A stretch of DNA of 64,000 nucleotides from SGZJ01 sp949372955 (GTDB taxonomy: Bacteria; Bacteroidota; Bacteroidia; Flavobacteriales; Flavobacteriaceae). Location: NCBI GenBank assembly GCA_949372955.1, contig CASIAX010000010.1, positions 124,001 to 188,000 of the forward strand. The letters run 5' to 3'. The translations under genes and the position numbers were made by a program. The notes beneath the pieces are model-generated. The model saw nothing but the letters and a program-made list of their open reading frames with translations, made no database searches and was not told the DNA's origin. Below are positions 25,190-33,723 of this stretch, piece after piece (position 1 is the stretch's first letter; every line of letters starts with the position of its first letter).

Positions 25190-25522
25190 TTATAGTTCAA
25201 TACTAGGATCCCAGTACAAATTATCAAAATTTAACACCTTGTTATCAACTATACAAATCCCCTCATTTTCTAGAAGTTCCTTCATTAAATTAGAGCCAAA
25301 AAAATGATGCTTTCCAGTTAACAAACCAACTCTATTAACAACTCTGTGAGCAGGAATTTCTGACATATTATGTGAAGAATTCATAGCATAGCCTACAGCT
25401 CTTGAACTTTTTACAGAGCCTAAGTATTTAGCAATTGACCCGTAATTTGTAACTCTTCCATAAGGAATTAATTTGACTACAGAATAAACCTTTTGAAAAA
25501 AATTATCTTGACTAGATTTCAA
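25190..25522 (-). CDS. alkyltransferase-like protein (MGMT family, no active-site Cys)
   Basis: This 110-residue protein is the DNA-binding half of O6-methylguanine methyltransferase: IPYGRVTNYGSIAKYLGS, SRAVGYAMN, and PAHRVVNRVG in place of the catalytic PCHRV. The alkyl-accepting Cys is replaced by Ala, as in the Atl family, which binds O6-alkylguanine and hands it to nucleotide excision repair. The start lies 1 nt after the trmB stop codon, so the two genes are cotranscribed. Substitution of the Cys is direct observation; the repair role is by family. Confidence 0.9.
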   Translation of the reverse strand: MKSSQDNFFQKVYSVVKLIPYGRVTNYGSIAKYLGSVKSSRAVGYAMNSSHNMSEIPAHRVVNRVGLLTGKHHFFGSNLMKELLENEGICIVDNKVLNFDNLYWDPSIEL

Positions 25523-25523
25523 G

Positions 25524-26201
25524 TTATTGGATTTTAAATTTAATATATGTGATGGGCTTATCCTCTTTTAAAAATAAGGATTCGTAATGAGTTTTTATAT
25601 CTGTCACTTCTTTTGGGCTACCTTCTCTTTTATAGATATCATGATTTGAATATAGTATTTCAGCGCCATTCATAGCTTGTAATAGACCTAGGGTATAACC
25701 ATGTAAAAATTCACTATCCGTTTTAAGATTTACAAATCCGTCTTTATTTAGAATTGTTTTGTATTTATTTAAAAAATCTAAATTGGTTAGTCTATGTTTA
25801 GTTCTTTTATAAGTAATTTGAGGATCTGGAAATGTAATCCATATTTCAGATATTTCATTTTTTTCGAAAAGAAATTCTACAAGTTCAATTTGGGCTCTAA
25901 TAAATTTAACGTTGGTGATTTTATTTTCTATTGCGGTTTTTGCCCCTCTCCAAAATCTTGCACCTTTAATGTCGATTCCAATAAAATTTGTATTAGGATT
26001 GTTTTTTGCAAGTTCTACAGAGTACTCTCCTTTACCACACCCTAACTCTAAAATAATTGGATTACTATTGTTGAATATTTTTTCAGACCAACTTCCTTTA
26101 AATTCAAAAGAATTAGAAAGTAATTCCTCTCTTGTTGGTTGAAAGACATTATTAAAACTATCGTTTTCTTTAAATTTTTTTAATTTATTTTTACTACCCA
26201 A
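25524..26201 (-). CDS. trmB: tRNA (guanine-N7-)-methyltransferase
   Basis: This 225-residue protein has the TrmB pattern: LELGCGKGEYSVELAKNNP (SAM site), FIGIDIKGARFWRGAK, IWITFPDPQITYKRTKHRLT (the PDPxxK/RxRH region), and a late TDSEFLHGYT with THYE. It makes m7G46 in tRNA variable loops. It is followed by atl after 1 nt. The gene upstream on the same strand is the two-component kinase, about 58 nt away, so trmB may have its own promoter. Confidence 0.94.
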   Translation of the reverse strand: MGSKNKLKKFKENDSFNNVFQPTREELLSNSFEFKGSWSEKIFNNSNPIILELGCGKGEYSVELAKNNPNTNFIGIDIKGARFWRGAKTAIENKITNVKFIRAQIELVEFLFEKNEISEIWITFPDPQITYKRTKHRLTNLDFLNKYKTILNKDGFVNLKTDSEFLHGYTLGLLQAMNGAEILYSNHDIYKREGSPKEVTDIKTHYESLFLKEDKPITYIKFKIQ

Positions 26202-26259
26202 AACCTCAATTTTTATGCAAAGAAATAATAATAAATTCTTAATAAAAAGATAAAGTTGA

Positions 26260-27312
26260 CTAATCTATACATTTAGATAAAGTAAAAGAAAACTCACTAC
26301 CAATACCTAATTTAGATTCAATGTATATATTCTCATTATGAGCATCTATTATATGCTTTACAATTGAAAGACCTAAACCAGAACCACCTTGTTTTCTAGA
26401 ACCACTTTGGTCAACTCTATAAAATCTTTCAAAAAGTCTAGGTAAGTGTTCATTCAAAATTCCTTCTCCATTATCTGTAACTCTAACTATTAATTTCTCA
26501 GTTGTTAAACTTTCTAAACTGATTTCTGTAGTACCTTTAAAAGTTCCATATTTGATAGAGTTAATAATTAGGTTAGTTATAACTTGGTGAATCTTATCCC
26601 TATCTGCATTTACTAAAATAGATTCTGAATAATTTGTATTAAAAGTTAATTTAATTTCCTTTTTTTGTGCTTGAATTTCCAATTGATCAAAAATATTTTT
26701 TATAAGTTTATTTAAATCAAAACTGGTTACTTCTAAATTTTGTGAACCAGACTCTAACTTAGTGATCATATCTAAATCCTTTATAATATAAATTAATCTT
26801 TCTACACTAATTTGTGCCCTATTTAAAAACTTGTCTCTTAGTAACTCATTTTCCACAGCACCATCAATCAAATTTTCGATATATCCTTGAATAGTGAAAA
26901 TTGGAGTTTTTAATTCATGTGCTACATTGCCTATAAACTCTTTTCTAAACTCTTCTTGAACTTTTAAACTTTCAATTTCAAGTTTTTTATCTTTACTAAA
27001 CTCATTGATATTTTGCATTAAAGAATTCATGTCGGTAGTAACATTAGGCTTAGATAAAGATATTGAATCAATAATGTTCAAATCTTTATAAAGGTTTTTA
27101 ATCTTTCCATAAATAAAAGCTTCAATTCTTGACTGAATTATTAAAAAAGAAATTATGAAAATTAAAATTACAAGTAAAATAAGTTGAAAATAATATTGAT
27201 CTAATAAAGAATACAGATAAAGGACAACTGCAACTACAAAAAGTGAAATTAAAGAAATTGCAAAAGATGTTTTAATTGCAAAAGAATAAGAATTTTTAAA
27301 TTTAAGGGACAT
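26260..27312 (-). CDS. PhoR-like sensor histidine kinase
   Basis: This 350-residue kinase has two N-terminal membrane helices with almost no loop between them (about 12-33 and 40-60), so it lacks a periplasmic sensor domain. The HisKA phospho-acceptor is His132 in VAHELKTPIFTI, and the ATPase domain has N-box NLIINSIKYG, G1 DNGEGI, F-box LFERFYRVDQS and G2 GGSGLGLSIVK. Its start codon overlaps the response regulator stop by one base. Without an obvious extracytoplasmic domain it probably senses through its membrane segment or a partner; PhoR-like phosphate control is possible but unproven. Confidence 0.93.
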   Translation of the reverse strand: MSLKFKNSYSFAIKTSFAISLISLFVVAVVLYLYSLLDQYYFQLILLVILIFIISFLIIQSRIEAFIYGKIKNLYKDLNIIDSISLSKPNVTTDMNSLMQNINEFSKDKKLEIESLKVQEEFRKEFIGNVAHELKTPIFTIQGYIENLIDGAVENELLRDKFLNRAQISVERLIYIIKDLDMITKLESGSQNLEVTSFDLNKLIKNIFDQLEIQAQKKEIKLTFNTNYSESILVNADRDKIHQVITNLIINSIKYGTFKGTTEISLESLTTEKLIVRVTDNGEGILNEHLPRLFERFYRVDQSGSRKQGGSGLGLSIVKHIIDAHNENIYIESKLGIGSEFSFTLSKCID

Positions 27313-27980
27313 TAGCTTACAAACTTATAACCAACCCCTTTAATAGTTTTAAACGATGAATCTCCGATTTTTTCTCTGAGTTTTCTGATATGCACGTCAA
27401 TAGTTCTATCTCCTACAATAACGTCAGTACCCCAAACAGCATCTAAAATCTTACTCCTTGTAAAAACAGTGTTAGGACTTGATGTCAACAAATATAACAA
27501 TTCAAATTCCTTTCTAGGTAATGAAATTTCAATTCCTTTTAGATTAACTAAATATCTTGATCTATTTATAATTAAATCATTAATCTGAATTAATGAAGCG
27601 TCAATATCAGATTTGTTTCTTCTAAGTAAAGATTTAACCTTACTTAATAACACTTTCGGCCTGATAGGTTTAGTTATATAATCATCTGCGCCAGCATCAA
27701 AACCAGCAATTTGAGAAAAATCTTCTGATCTAGCGGATAAGAAAGTAATGATTACATTATTTAATTTTGTTGATTTTCTAATTTGTTCACACGCTTCAAC
27801 TCCATTCATTTCTGGCATCATTAAATCCATAATAATGAGATCTGGTGTTACTTTTTCTGCAATTTCAATAGCCTGAAGTCCATTCATTGCTTTATAAACA
27901 CTATAACCTTCATTTTCTAGTGAGTATGATATAATTTCTAATATATCTGGATCATCGTCAACAAGTAGTATTTTGTTCAA
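27312..27980 (-). CDS. OmpR/PhoB-family response regulator
   Basis: This 222-residue protein has a receiver domain (DDD at 8-10, phospho-acceptor Asp52 in LIIMDLMMPEMNG, Lys in YITKPI) and a winged-helix output domain at about 125-222 (LPRKEFELLYLL, RTIDVHIRKLREKIG, TIKGVGYKF). It should be phosphorylated by the kinase encoded downstream, with which it overlaps by one base. A TATATTTG box lies 16 nt upstream of the start. Confidence 0.95.
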   Translation of the reverse strand: MNKILLVDDDPDILEIISYSLENEGYSVYKAMNGLQAIEIAEKVTPDLIIMDLMMPEMNGVEACEQIRKSTKLNNVIITFLSARSEDFSQIAGFDAGADDYITKPIRPKVLLSKVKSLLRRNKSDIDASLIQINDLIINRSRYLVNLKGIEISLPRKEFELLYLLTSSPNTVFTRSKILDAVWGTDVIVGDRTIDVHIRKLREKIGDSSFKTIKGVGYKFVS

Positions 27981-27995
27981 AGCATTTGTTTTTCA

Positions 27996-28003
27996 CAAAT
28001 ATA
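27996..28003 (-). promoter_or_regulatory. promoter -7 box for the two-component operon
   Basis: On the minus strand TATATTTG matches TAnnTTTG. A TTTG about 22 nt upstream may be the -33 element, slightly further away than the usual 19-21 nt. Confidence 0.6.
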
Positions 28004-28039
28004 TAAAGTAATGTCATATGAAATTCAAATTATTAATTG

Positions 28040-28049
28040 ATAACGTTAT
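28040..28049. promoter_or_regulatory. perfect palindrome ATAACGTTAT, candidate operator
   Basis: A 10-bp perfect palindrome lies between the divergent response regulator and LuxE-like genes. Its half AACGTTAT recurs at 11383-11390 upstream of the PUL. It could be a regulator binding site, but palindromes of this size are not rare in AT-rich DNA. Confidence 0.3.
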
Positions 28050-28110
28050 GTTAACAATAACAAATTATTAAATAAGTGTCAATTCTTATGTTAATATTTT
28101 TTATTTTAAA

Positions 28111-28118
28111 TACTTTTG
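28111..28118 (+). promoter_or_regulatory. candidate promoter -7 box for the LuxE-like gene
   Basis: TACTTTTG fits TAnnTTTG and ends only 5 nt before the chosen ATG at 28124, so the transcript would have almost no 5' leader. Confidence 0.4.
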
Positions 28119-28123
28119 AATGT

Positions 28124-29095
28124 ATGACAAATTATGAGAGTATTTTTAAAATAAATAGCGATGAGCAGTTTGAGTCAATAGCAATTGAAGTCTTCAATTT
28201 TCAATTTCACAATAATGATATTTACAGATCATTTTGTGATTTAATAAACAAAACTCCTTCGGATGTTACTAGTTCAAATCAAATACCTTTTCTGCCAATA
28301 AGGTTTTTTAAATCCCACAAAGTATTAAGTTCTAATGAAGTAATTGAGAAAAAATTTATTAGTAGTGGAACTACCAATACTAATTTAAGCACACATTATA
28401 TAACTGATTTAAAACTTTATCAATCAAGCTTCGAAAACTCCTTTAAATATTTTTTTGGAGACATCAAAGAATTTACCATTTTAGCACTACTCCCTTCTTA
28501 TCTAGAGAACAAAAATTCTTCTTTAATATATATGGTGGATAAATTAATAAAGAAAACAAAGAAAAAAAATAGTAGTTTTTATTTAAATAATTATATAGAA
28601 TTAAAAGAAAAATTACATGAATTAAAAAATGAAAAAGTTATTTTAATTGGAGTTACGTATGCCTTATTAAATTTAATCGAAAAATTTAATTTTAAATTAC
28701 CTAACCTTACTATAGTTGAAACTGGAGGGATGAAGGGAAGAAGAAGGGAAATGATAAGAGATGAACTTCATACAAAACTAATAAATGGGTTTGGCACAAA
28801 TCTAATTTACAGTGAATATGGAATGACGGAGCTGCTCTCTCAAGCATACTCTATTAGGGATGGGATTTTTCAATGCCCTCCGTGGATGAGGATTTACATT
28901 AGAGAACCTCAAGATGCCTTATCCTTTAAAAAAAATGGAGTAACTGGCGGGGTTAATGTAATTGATTTAGCAAATATTAATTCATGTTCTTTTATTGCAA
29001 CAGAAGATTTGGGTAAAAAAAGTGATGATGGTAAATTTGAAATACTTGGCAGATTTGATAATTCTGATATACGTGGTTGTAATTTGTTAGAATAA
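28124..29095 (+). CDS. LuxE-like acyl-protein synthetase / AMP-forming ligase
   Basis: Starting at ATG 28124 the protein has 323 residues and begins MTNYESIFKIN, which fits the family better than a GTG start 48 nt upstream that adds a hydrophobic stretch. Motifs are IPFLPIRFFKSHKV, FISSGTTNTNLSTH (a phosphate-binding loop), ETGGMKGRRREM and YSEYGMTELLSQAY, as in LuxE and related adenylating enzymes. LuxE activates fatty acids for transfer; in Flavobacteria without lux genes the acyl substrate is unknown. No lux reductase or luciferase gene is nearby. It is divergent from the two-component operon and convergent with tyrS. Confidence 0.85.
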   Translation: MTNYESIFKINSDEQFESIAIEVFNFQFHNNDIYRSFCDLINKTPSDVTSSNQIPFLPIRFFKSHKVLSSNEVIEKKFISSGTTNTNLSTHYITDLKLYQSSFENSFKYFFGDIKEFTILALLPSYLENKNSSLIYMVDKLIKKTKKKNSSFYLNNYIELKEKLHELKNEKVILIGVTYALLNLIEKFNFKLPNLTIVETGGMKGRRREMIRDELHTKLINGFGTNLIYSEYGMTELLSQAYSIRDGIFQCPPWMRIYIREPQDALSFKKNGVTGGVNVIDLANINSCSFIATEDLGKKSDDGKFEILGRFDNSDIRGCNLLE

Positions 29096-29097
29096 AC

Positions 29098-30390
29098 TTA
29101 TGTGAACTTTATAATGAAAGTACTTCTTTTACCTTTGTTAATTATCACATATTTATCATTAATTAAATCCTTATTTTCAACTAAATAATCTTCTTTAACT
29201 TTAGATTTATTTATTGAAATTGAATTTTCACTAAGGGACCTTCTTGCGTCAGAATTTGATTTTAAAAACTCAGTTTTAGAAGACAATACAGAAATCATAT
29301 CAAAACCTTTAACTAATTCATTTTTAGGCAACTCAACTAAAGGAACTCCTTCAAAGATATCTAAAAAGGTGTTTTCGTCAATCGATTCAATATCTTTTTT
29401 GAAAGATTTACTATAAAGAATAGTTGAAGCTAATTCTACCTGCAAAAAAGACTTATCTGAGTGAACAATTGTAGTTATTTCTTTAGCTAAAGACTTTTGA
29501 ATCAGTCTTTTATGAGGTTCTTTTTTGTGAAGAATGACAATATTATTAATTTCTTTTTTAGATAAAAAGGTAAATATTTTAATATACTTTTCAGCATCAT
29601 CATCACTAGTATTTAACCAATATTGATAAAATTTATATACAGATGTCTTATTTGGATCTAGCCAAATATTTCCGGTTTCAGATTTGCCAAATTTAGCACC
29701 ATCGGACTTTGTGATTAAAGGACATGTTAAAGCATACCCTTTACCAGAGTCAATTCTTCTAATAAGCTCAGTTCCAGTTGTGATATTACCCCACTGATCA
29801 CTTCCACCCATTTGAATAGTACAATTATAGTTTTTGTGCAAATGTAAAAAATCATATCCCTGAATTAACTGGTAAGTAAACTCAGTGAAACTCATTCCTG
29901 AAGAGGATTCTGAGGATATTCTGTTTTTAACAGAATCTTTAGATATCATGTAGTTTACAGAAATATGCTTACCAATATCACGTGTAAAATCTAAGAAGGA
30001 AAATCTATTCATCCAATCAAAATTATTTAGAATAAGAGCTGAGTTTTTCTCTTTAGAATCAAAGTTTAAAAATTGAGACAACTGCTGTTTTATTGCAGCT
30101 TGGTTATTAACCAGAGTTTCTTCATCTAATAAGTTTCTCTCTGCAGATTTTCCTGATGGGTCACCTATCATACCTGTGGCTCCTCCAATTAAAGCAATTG
30201 GTTTATGTCCAGATCTTTGAAAATGAGCTAGTAACATAATAGGCACTAAACTTCCTATATGAAGAGAGTTTGATGTAGGGTCAAAACCAGTATAAGAAAC
30301 TCTAATCGAATCACTTAAGTGATCTTCAATTCCAGGCATTTCATCATGGATCAAACCTCTCCACCTAATTTCGTCAATAAAATTTTTCAT
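29098..30390 (-). CDS. tyrS: tyrosyl-tRNA synthetase
   Basis: This 430-residue class I synthetase joins tyrosine to tRNA-Tyr. The HIGH-type motif is LHIGSLVP, the tyrosine and tRNA-site motif QMGGSDQWGNITTG and the KMSKS-type loop KFGKSETG are all present, and a C-terminal S4-like domain starts near 355 (SENSISINKSKVKEDYLV). Length is normal for bacterial TyrRS. It is preceded on the same strand by a DUF4296 lipoprotein gene and ends 2 nt from the convergent LuxE-like gene. Confidence 0.96.
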   Translation of the reverse strand: MKNFIDEIRWRGLIHDEMPGIEDHLSDSIRVSYTGFDPTSNSLHIGSLVPIMLLAHFQRSGHKPIALIGGATGMIGDPSGKSAERNLLDEETLVNNQAAIKQQLSQFLNFDSKEKNSALILNNFDWMNRFSFLDFTRDIGKHISVNYMISKDSVKNRISSESSSGMSFTEFTYQLIQGYDFLHLHKNYNCTIQMGGSDQWGNITTGTELIRRIDSGKGYALTCPLITKSDGAKFGKSETGNIWLDPNKTSVYKFYQYWLNTSDDDAEKYIKIFTFLSKKEINNIVILHKKEPHKRLIQKSLAKEITTIVHSDKSFLQVELASTILYSKSFKKDIESIDENTFLDIFEGVPLVELPKNELVKGFDMISVLSSKTEFLKSNSDARRSLSENSISINKSKVKEDYLVENKDLINDKYVIINKGKRSTFIIKFT

Positions 30391-30437
30391 CTATATTTTA
30401 ATATTTGCTCTAACAAAATAAGTAAAATTTTACAATA

Positions 30438-30914
30438 CTAATTTGTATTAATCAAGTTAATTTTATTGATACTATCAAATTTTATAGTATCAACTGATAT
30501 TTTATTTATTTTACGTTCTTTGATTAGTTTTTTGCTCAACTCACCAGATAATTTCCTTGCTATATTAATACTATCATTGATTAATTTTTTATTTTTATTT
30601 AATTTAATCTTTACTTCGTCATAAATAGATTGATAAATTTTTAAATCAAAAGAATAGTATTCGTTATTTTCAGCAAAGATTACACTATCAATTGAATATT
30701 TTTTGAAAATATATTCCTCTGGAATTATTCCGTTATTTTCGAGAATGCTTTTATTAACTCCTTTTGCAACGCTAATAAGAGTCATATCATAAATAATATC
30801 AACCATTTTTTCTTGAGAGATCAGGTCTTCAGGCACATTTGGGTGTTCAATTAGACTATTATTCACACAACCAAACAAAGAAAATATTATCAGTATATAA
30901 TTTAATTTTTTCAT
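30438..30914 (-). CDS. DUF4296 lipoprotein
   Basis: This 158-residue protein has a short lipoprotein signal (LFGC, Cys16) and the DUF4296 pattern: P-x-x-L-I-S-x-x-x-M-V-D-I-I-Y-D-M, then YIFKKYSIDSVIFAENNEYYS and a Lys-rich helical tail. DUF4296 is a Bacteroidetes family of unknown function. Its ATG overlaps the dihydroorotase stop codon (ATGA), so the genes are cotranscribed. The last 60 residues are very rich in Lys, Ile and Asn. Confidence 0.87.
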   Translation of the reverse strand: MKKLNYILIIFSLFGCVNNSLIEHPNVPEDLISQEKMVDIIYDMTLISVAKGVNKSILENNGIIPEEYIFKKYSIDSVIFAENNEYYSFDLKIYQSIYDEVKIKLNKNKKLINDSINIARKLSGELSKKLIKERKINKISVDTIKFDSINKINLINTN

Positions 30915-32251
30915 CTATTAAATGTCAGTCTTTTACCCCTTGAATCGTTAACAAAAGAAGAGTTATTATATATTAATTTTCCATTTATTATGGTGTGTGA
31001 AATTCTAGACTTAAAAGATTTTCCCTCAAAAGGAGACCAACCACACTTATAAAGTATATTATCTTTATTTACAGTCCAAGGATTATTCAAATTAAAAATA
31101 ACTAAATCAGCATAATAGCCTTTTTTAATAAAACCTCTTTTTTCAATTTGAAAAAGAATAGCTGGATTGTGACACATTTTTTCAACAATTTTTTCAAGAG
31201 AGATTTTATTATTATGAAATGCTTCTAACATTGCGGGCAACGCATGTTGAACTAAAGGGCCACCAGATGGGCAATTTAAATAATTAGATTTTTTTTCTTC
31301 CTCTGTATGAGGAGCATGGTCTGTTGCTATTACATCTATTCTGTCGTCAAGTAATGCTTTCCACAACGCATCTCTATCAGTTGAACTTTTAACCGCTGGA
31401 TTCCATTTAATTTTTGAGCCAAACTCTTCATAGTCTGAATCAGAGAACCATAAATGGTGTATGCAAACTTCTGCTGTTATTTTCTTGTCTTTTAACTTTT
31501 TTTTGTTAGAAAAAAGCTTAGTTTCTTCAGCAGTTGAAATGTGAAAAACATGTAATCTAGCGCCAGTTTTTTTTGCTAATTTTATAGCATTTGATGAGGA
31601 GATATAACAAGCCTCTCTACTTCTAATTAGAGGGTGAAATTTCATTGGAATATCGTCTCCGTATTTATCAGTATATTTTTTTAAATTATTCTTGATAGTA
31701 GATTCATCTTCGCAGTGAACAGCTATAAGCATATCTGTTTTAGAAAATATTTTCTCTAAAACATCTAAGTCATCAACTAACATATTTCCTGTAGAGGACC
31801 CTAAAAATAACTTTAAAGCTGCAACATTTTTACTGTCAATTTTTAATACCTCATCTAAATTATCATTTGTTCCACCAAACATAAACGAGTAATTTGCATG
31901 AGAGTCTTTTGACGCAATATTAAATTTTTTCTCTAACTCTATAACTGTAGTAGCTTGAGGAGAAGTATTTGGCATTTCAATAAAAGAAGTAATACCTCCA
32001 GCAACCGCAGCTTTAGATTCTGATTTGATAGTAGCTTTATGAGTAAGTCCTGGCTCTCTAAAGTGAACTTGATCATCAATTATTCCAGGCATTACAAAGT
32101 TATTTTCTGCATCTATAATTTGCACAGATGAAGATTTCAAACTTATAGAACTAGAGACCTCTTGAATCATTTCATTTTCAATAAAAATATCAGATTTTAT
32201 GATTTTACCTTCATTAATTATTCTCGCATTTTTAATTAAAATCTGATTCAT
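30911..32251 (-). CDS. pyrC: dihydroorotase
   Basis: This 446-residue amidohydrolase should close carbamoyl-aspartate to dihydroorotate in pyrimidine synthesis. Zinc-site motifs are VMPGIIDDQVHFREPG (His pair), KLFLGSSTGNML, HCED, HVFHIST and ATDHAPHTEEEK. The bridging Lys often seen in dihydroorotases would be in the LKLFLGSS segment. It starts 3 nt after the glycosyltransferase stop and overlaps the next gene by 4 nt, giving an operon GT2-pyrC-DUF4296. A closely related hydantoinase-type role is less likely given the HFREPG motif. Confidence 0.92.
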   Translation of the reverse strand: MNQILIKNARIINEGKIIKSDIFIENEMIQEVSSSISLKSSSVQIIDAENNFVMPGIIDDQVHFREPGLTHKATIKSESKAAVAGGITSFIEMPNTSPQATTVIELEKKFNIASKDSHANYSFMFGGTNDNLDEVLKIDSKNVAALKLFLGSSTGNMLVDDLDVLEKIFSKTDMLIAVHCEDESTIKNNLKKYTDKYGDDIPMKFHPLIRSREACYISSSNAIKLAKKTGARLHVFHISTAEETKLFSNKKKLKDKKITAEVCIHHLWFSDSDYEEFGSKIKWNPAVKSSTDRDALWKALLDDRIDVIATDHAPHTEEEKKSNYLNCPSGGPLVQHALPAMLEAFHNNKISLEKIVEKMCHNPAILFQIEKRGFIKKGYYADLVIFNLNNPWTVNKDNILYKCGWSPFEGKSFKSRISHTIINGKLIYNNSSFVNDSRGKRLTFNR

Positions 32252-32254
32252 TAT

Positions 32255-32983
32255 CTAAAAATTGATATTAAGTATTTGTTTTATTCTCATGCCAATTACT
32301 CCAAAAATTGCTTCTGAAATTATAGTGCTATTTAATTTTGAAGTACCATATTTTCTATCTGAAAAAATTATTGGTATTTCAATTAATTTAAAATTTTTCA
32401 AATATGCTTTATATTTCGTTTCAATCTGAAATGCATATCCTGTAAATTTAATATCATCTAAGTTCATAGATTCCAAAACTGTTTTTTTATAACATATGTA
32501 GCCAGATGTTGAATCTTTTATATTCATATTAGTGATAATCCTCACATATATTGAAGCTGTATATGATAAAATAATCCTACTTAAGGGCCAGTTAACTACA
32601 TTAACCCCATTGATATATCTAGAACCTATTGAGACATCATAATTATCTTCAACGATTGGTTTTAACAACCTCGAAATATCCTTAGGATTATGAGAGAAAT
32701 CAGCATCCATCTCAAACACATAATTAAAATCTCTTTGTAAGGCCCATTTAAAACCTTCTATATAAGCTGTTCCTAAGCCCTCTTTTTTTGATCTTTTTAA
32801 TAAAGACAATTGTCCTTTAAATCTTGTTTGTAGTTCTTGAACTTTTTTAAAAGTAAAATCCGGAGAGTTGTCGTCAACAATTAAAATATTTATATCTGTG
32901 TATAAATCAAATGTTGAAATAATTATATTATCAATGTTTTCAATTTCATTATATGTTGGGATTATAACTAAAACATCCTTCAT
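32255..32983 (-). CDS. family 2 glycosyltransferase, polyprenol-phosphate mannose synthase type
   Basis: This 242-residue protein matches dolichol-phosphate mannose synthase: VIIPTYNEIENI, LIVDDNSPDFT, KKEGLGTAYIEGFKWAL, FEMDADFSHNPKD (metal-binding DxD), SRYINGVNVVNWP, and FTGYAFQIE. It lacks the C-terminal membrane domain of fused Lnt/Ppm1 versions, so the product is soluble or peripheral. It makes a polyprenyl-phosphate sugar donor for glycosylation at the membrane. It is divergent from the DUF4271 gene; the two -7 boxes are close together and mirror each other. Confidence 0.92.
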   Translation of the reverse strand: MKDVLVIIPTYNEIENIDNIIISTFDLYTDINILIVDDNSPDFTFKKVQELQTRFKGQLSLLKRSKKEGLGTAYIEGFKWALQRDFNYVFEMDADFSHNPKDISRLLKPIVEDNYDVSIGSRYINGVNVVNWPLSRIILSYTASIYVRIITNMNIKDSTSGYICYKKTVLESMNLDDIKFTGYAFQIETKYKAYLKNFKLIEIPIIFSDRKYGTSKLNSTIISEAIFGVIGMRIKQILNINF

Positions 32984-32999
32984 GAATATATGATTTTAG

Positions 33000-33029
33000 C
33001 AAAAATAGTTATTTAGTAGATTATTTTTG
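33000..33029. promoter_or_regulatory. mirrored divergent promoter -7 boxes
   Basis: CAAAAATA at 33000-33007 reads TATTTTTG on the minus strand (glycosyltransferase gene) and TATTTTTG at 33022-33029 is on the plus strand (DUF4271 gene). The two boxes are separated by 14 bp and form an inverted repeat. The plus-strand box overlaps a TTG that could be read as an early start, which supports the later ATG 33057. Confidence 0.5.
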
Positions 33030-33056
33030 TATAATATTCTTCCTAATTTAGCCATA

Positions 33057-33701
33057 ATGATTAGAGATTATATATTATTTGATGGATTCACAATTATTAT
33101 TTTAATAAATATTCTATTAATAACAATTGCCAAATCATTAAATAACTCAAAATTCAATTACTTTCTTCAGATATATTTAAATAATTCATTTATCAAATTT
33201 AACTCAAATGAAAATAATTATTTAAGTAGTTTTAATAGCCTACTAAACACAAACTTTATCATTTCTTCCAGTCTATTTATAAGCACACTCTGCTTTTATA
33301 ACACATTTGGAAATATTGGATTTGAAATGTTCTTATATTTAAAGACTTTACTATATTTTATATTATTTATTTACTCGAAGTATTTATTGGAAATTGTGAT
33401 TGGGTGGTCCTTTAAGATAGATAAATTTGTTACCACATTTAACAAGCAAAGAAATAGCTTCAATAAGTTTATTGGAATAATTATAATTCTTTTGAACTCA
33501 CTAACTGTTTACACTTTCCCCAACTCTTTAGCATTTTTAAAAATCAGTATAATTATTATTGTCATTTTATATATTATAGGCCTTTACAAAACAGTAAGGT
33601 TAAATGATAATTTAGTAATACCAAACATGTTTTATTTTATTTTGTATCTTTGCACTCTTGAAATTATGCCAATTTTATTTATTATAAATGAGTTAGTGTA
33701 G
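33057..33701 (+). CDS. DUF4271 integral membrane protein
   Basis: From ATG 33057 the protein has 214 residues beginning MIRDYILFDGF, with about six hydrophobic segments. This resembles DUF4271, a Bacteroidetes membrane family usually next to hemD. A TTG at 33027 in the same frame would add ten residues but lies within the presumed -7 box, so I prefer the ATG. The function is unknown. It is followed after 22 nt by hemD. Confidence 0.83.
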   Translation: MIRDYILFDGFTIIILINILLITIAKSLNNSKFNYFLQIYLNNSFIKFNSNENNYLSSFNSLLNTNFIISSSLFISTLCFYNTFGNIGFEMFLYLKTLLYFILFIYSKYLLEIVIGWSFKIDKFVTTFNKQRNSFNKFIGIIIILLNSLTVYTFPNSLAFLKISIIIIVILYIIGLYKTVRLNDNLVIPNMFYFILYLCTLEIMPILFIINELV

Positions 33702-33723
33702 TTTCATTCTAAAGGTATACTAT

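Noticed and set aside
28124..29095. Idea of a bioluminescence operon because of the LuxE-like gene
   Set aside because: No luxA, luxB, luxC or luxD neighbours are present; the family is widespread in Flavobacteria without light production.
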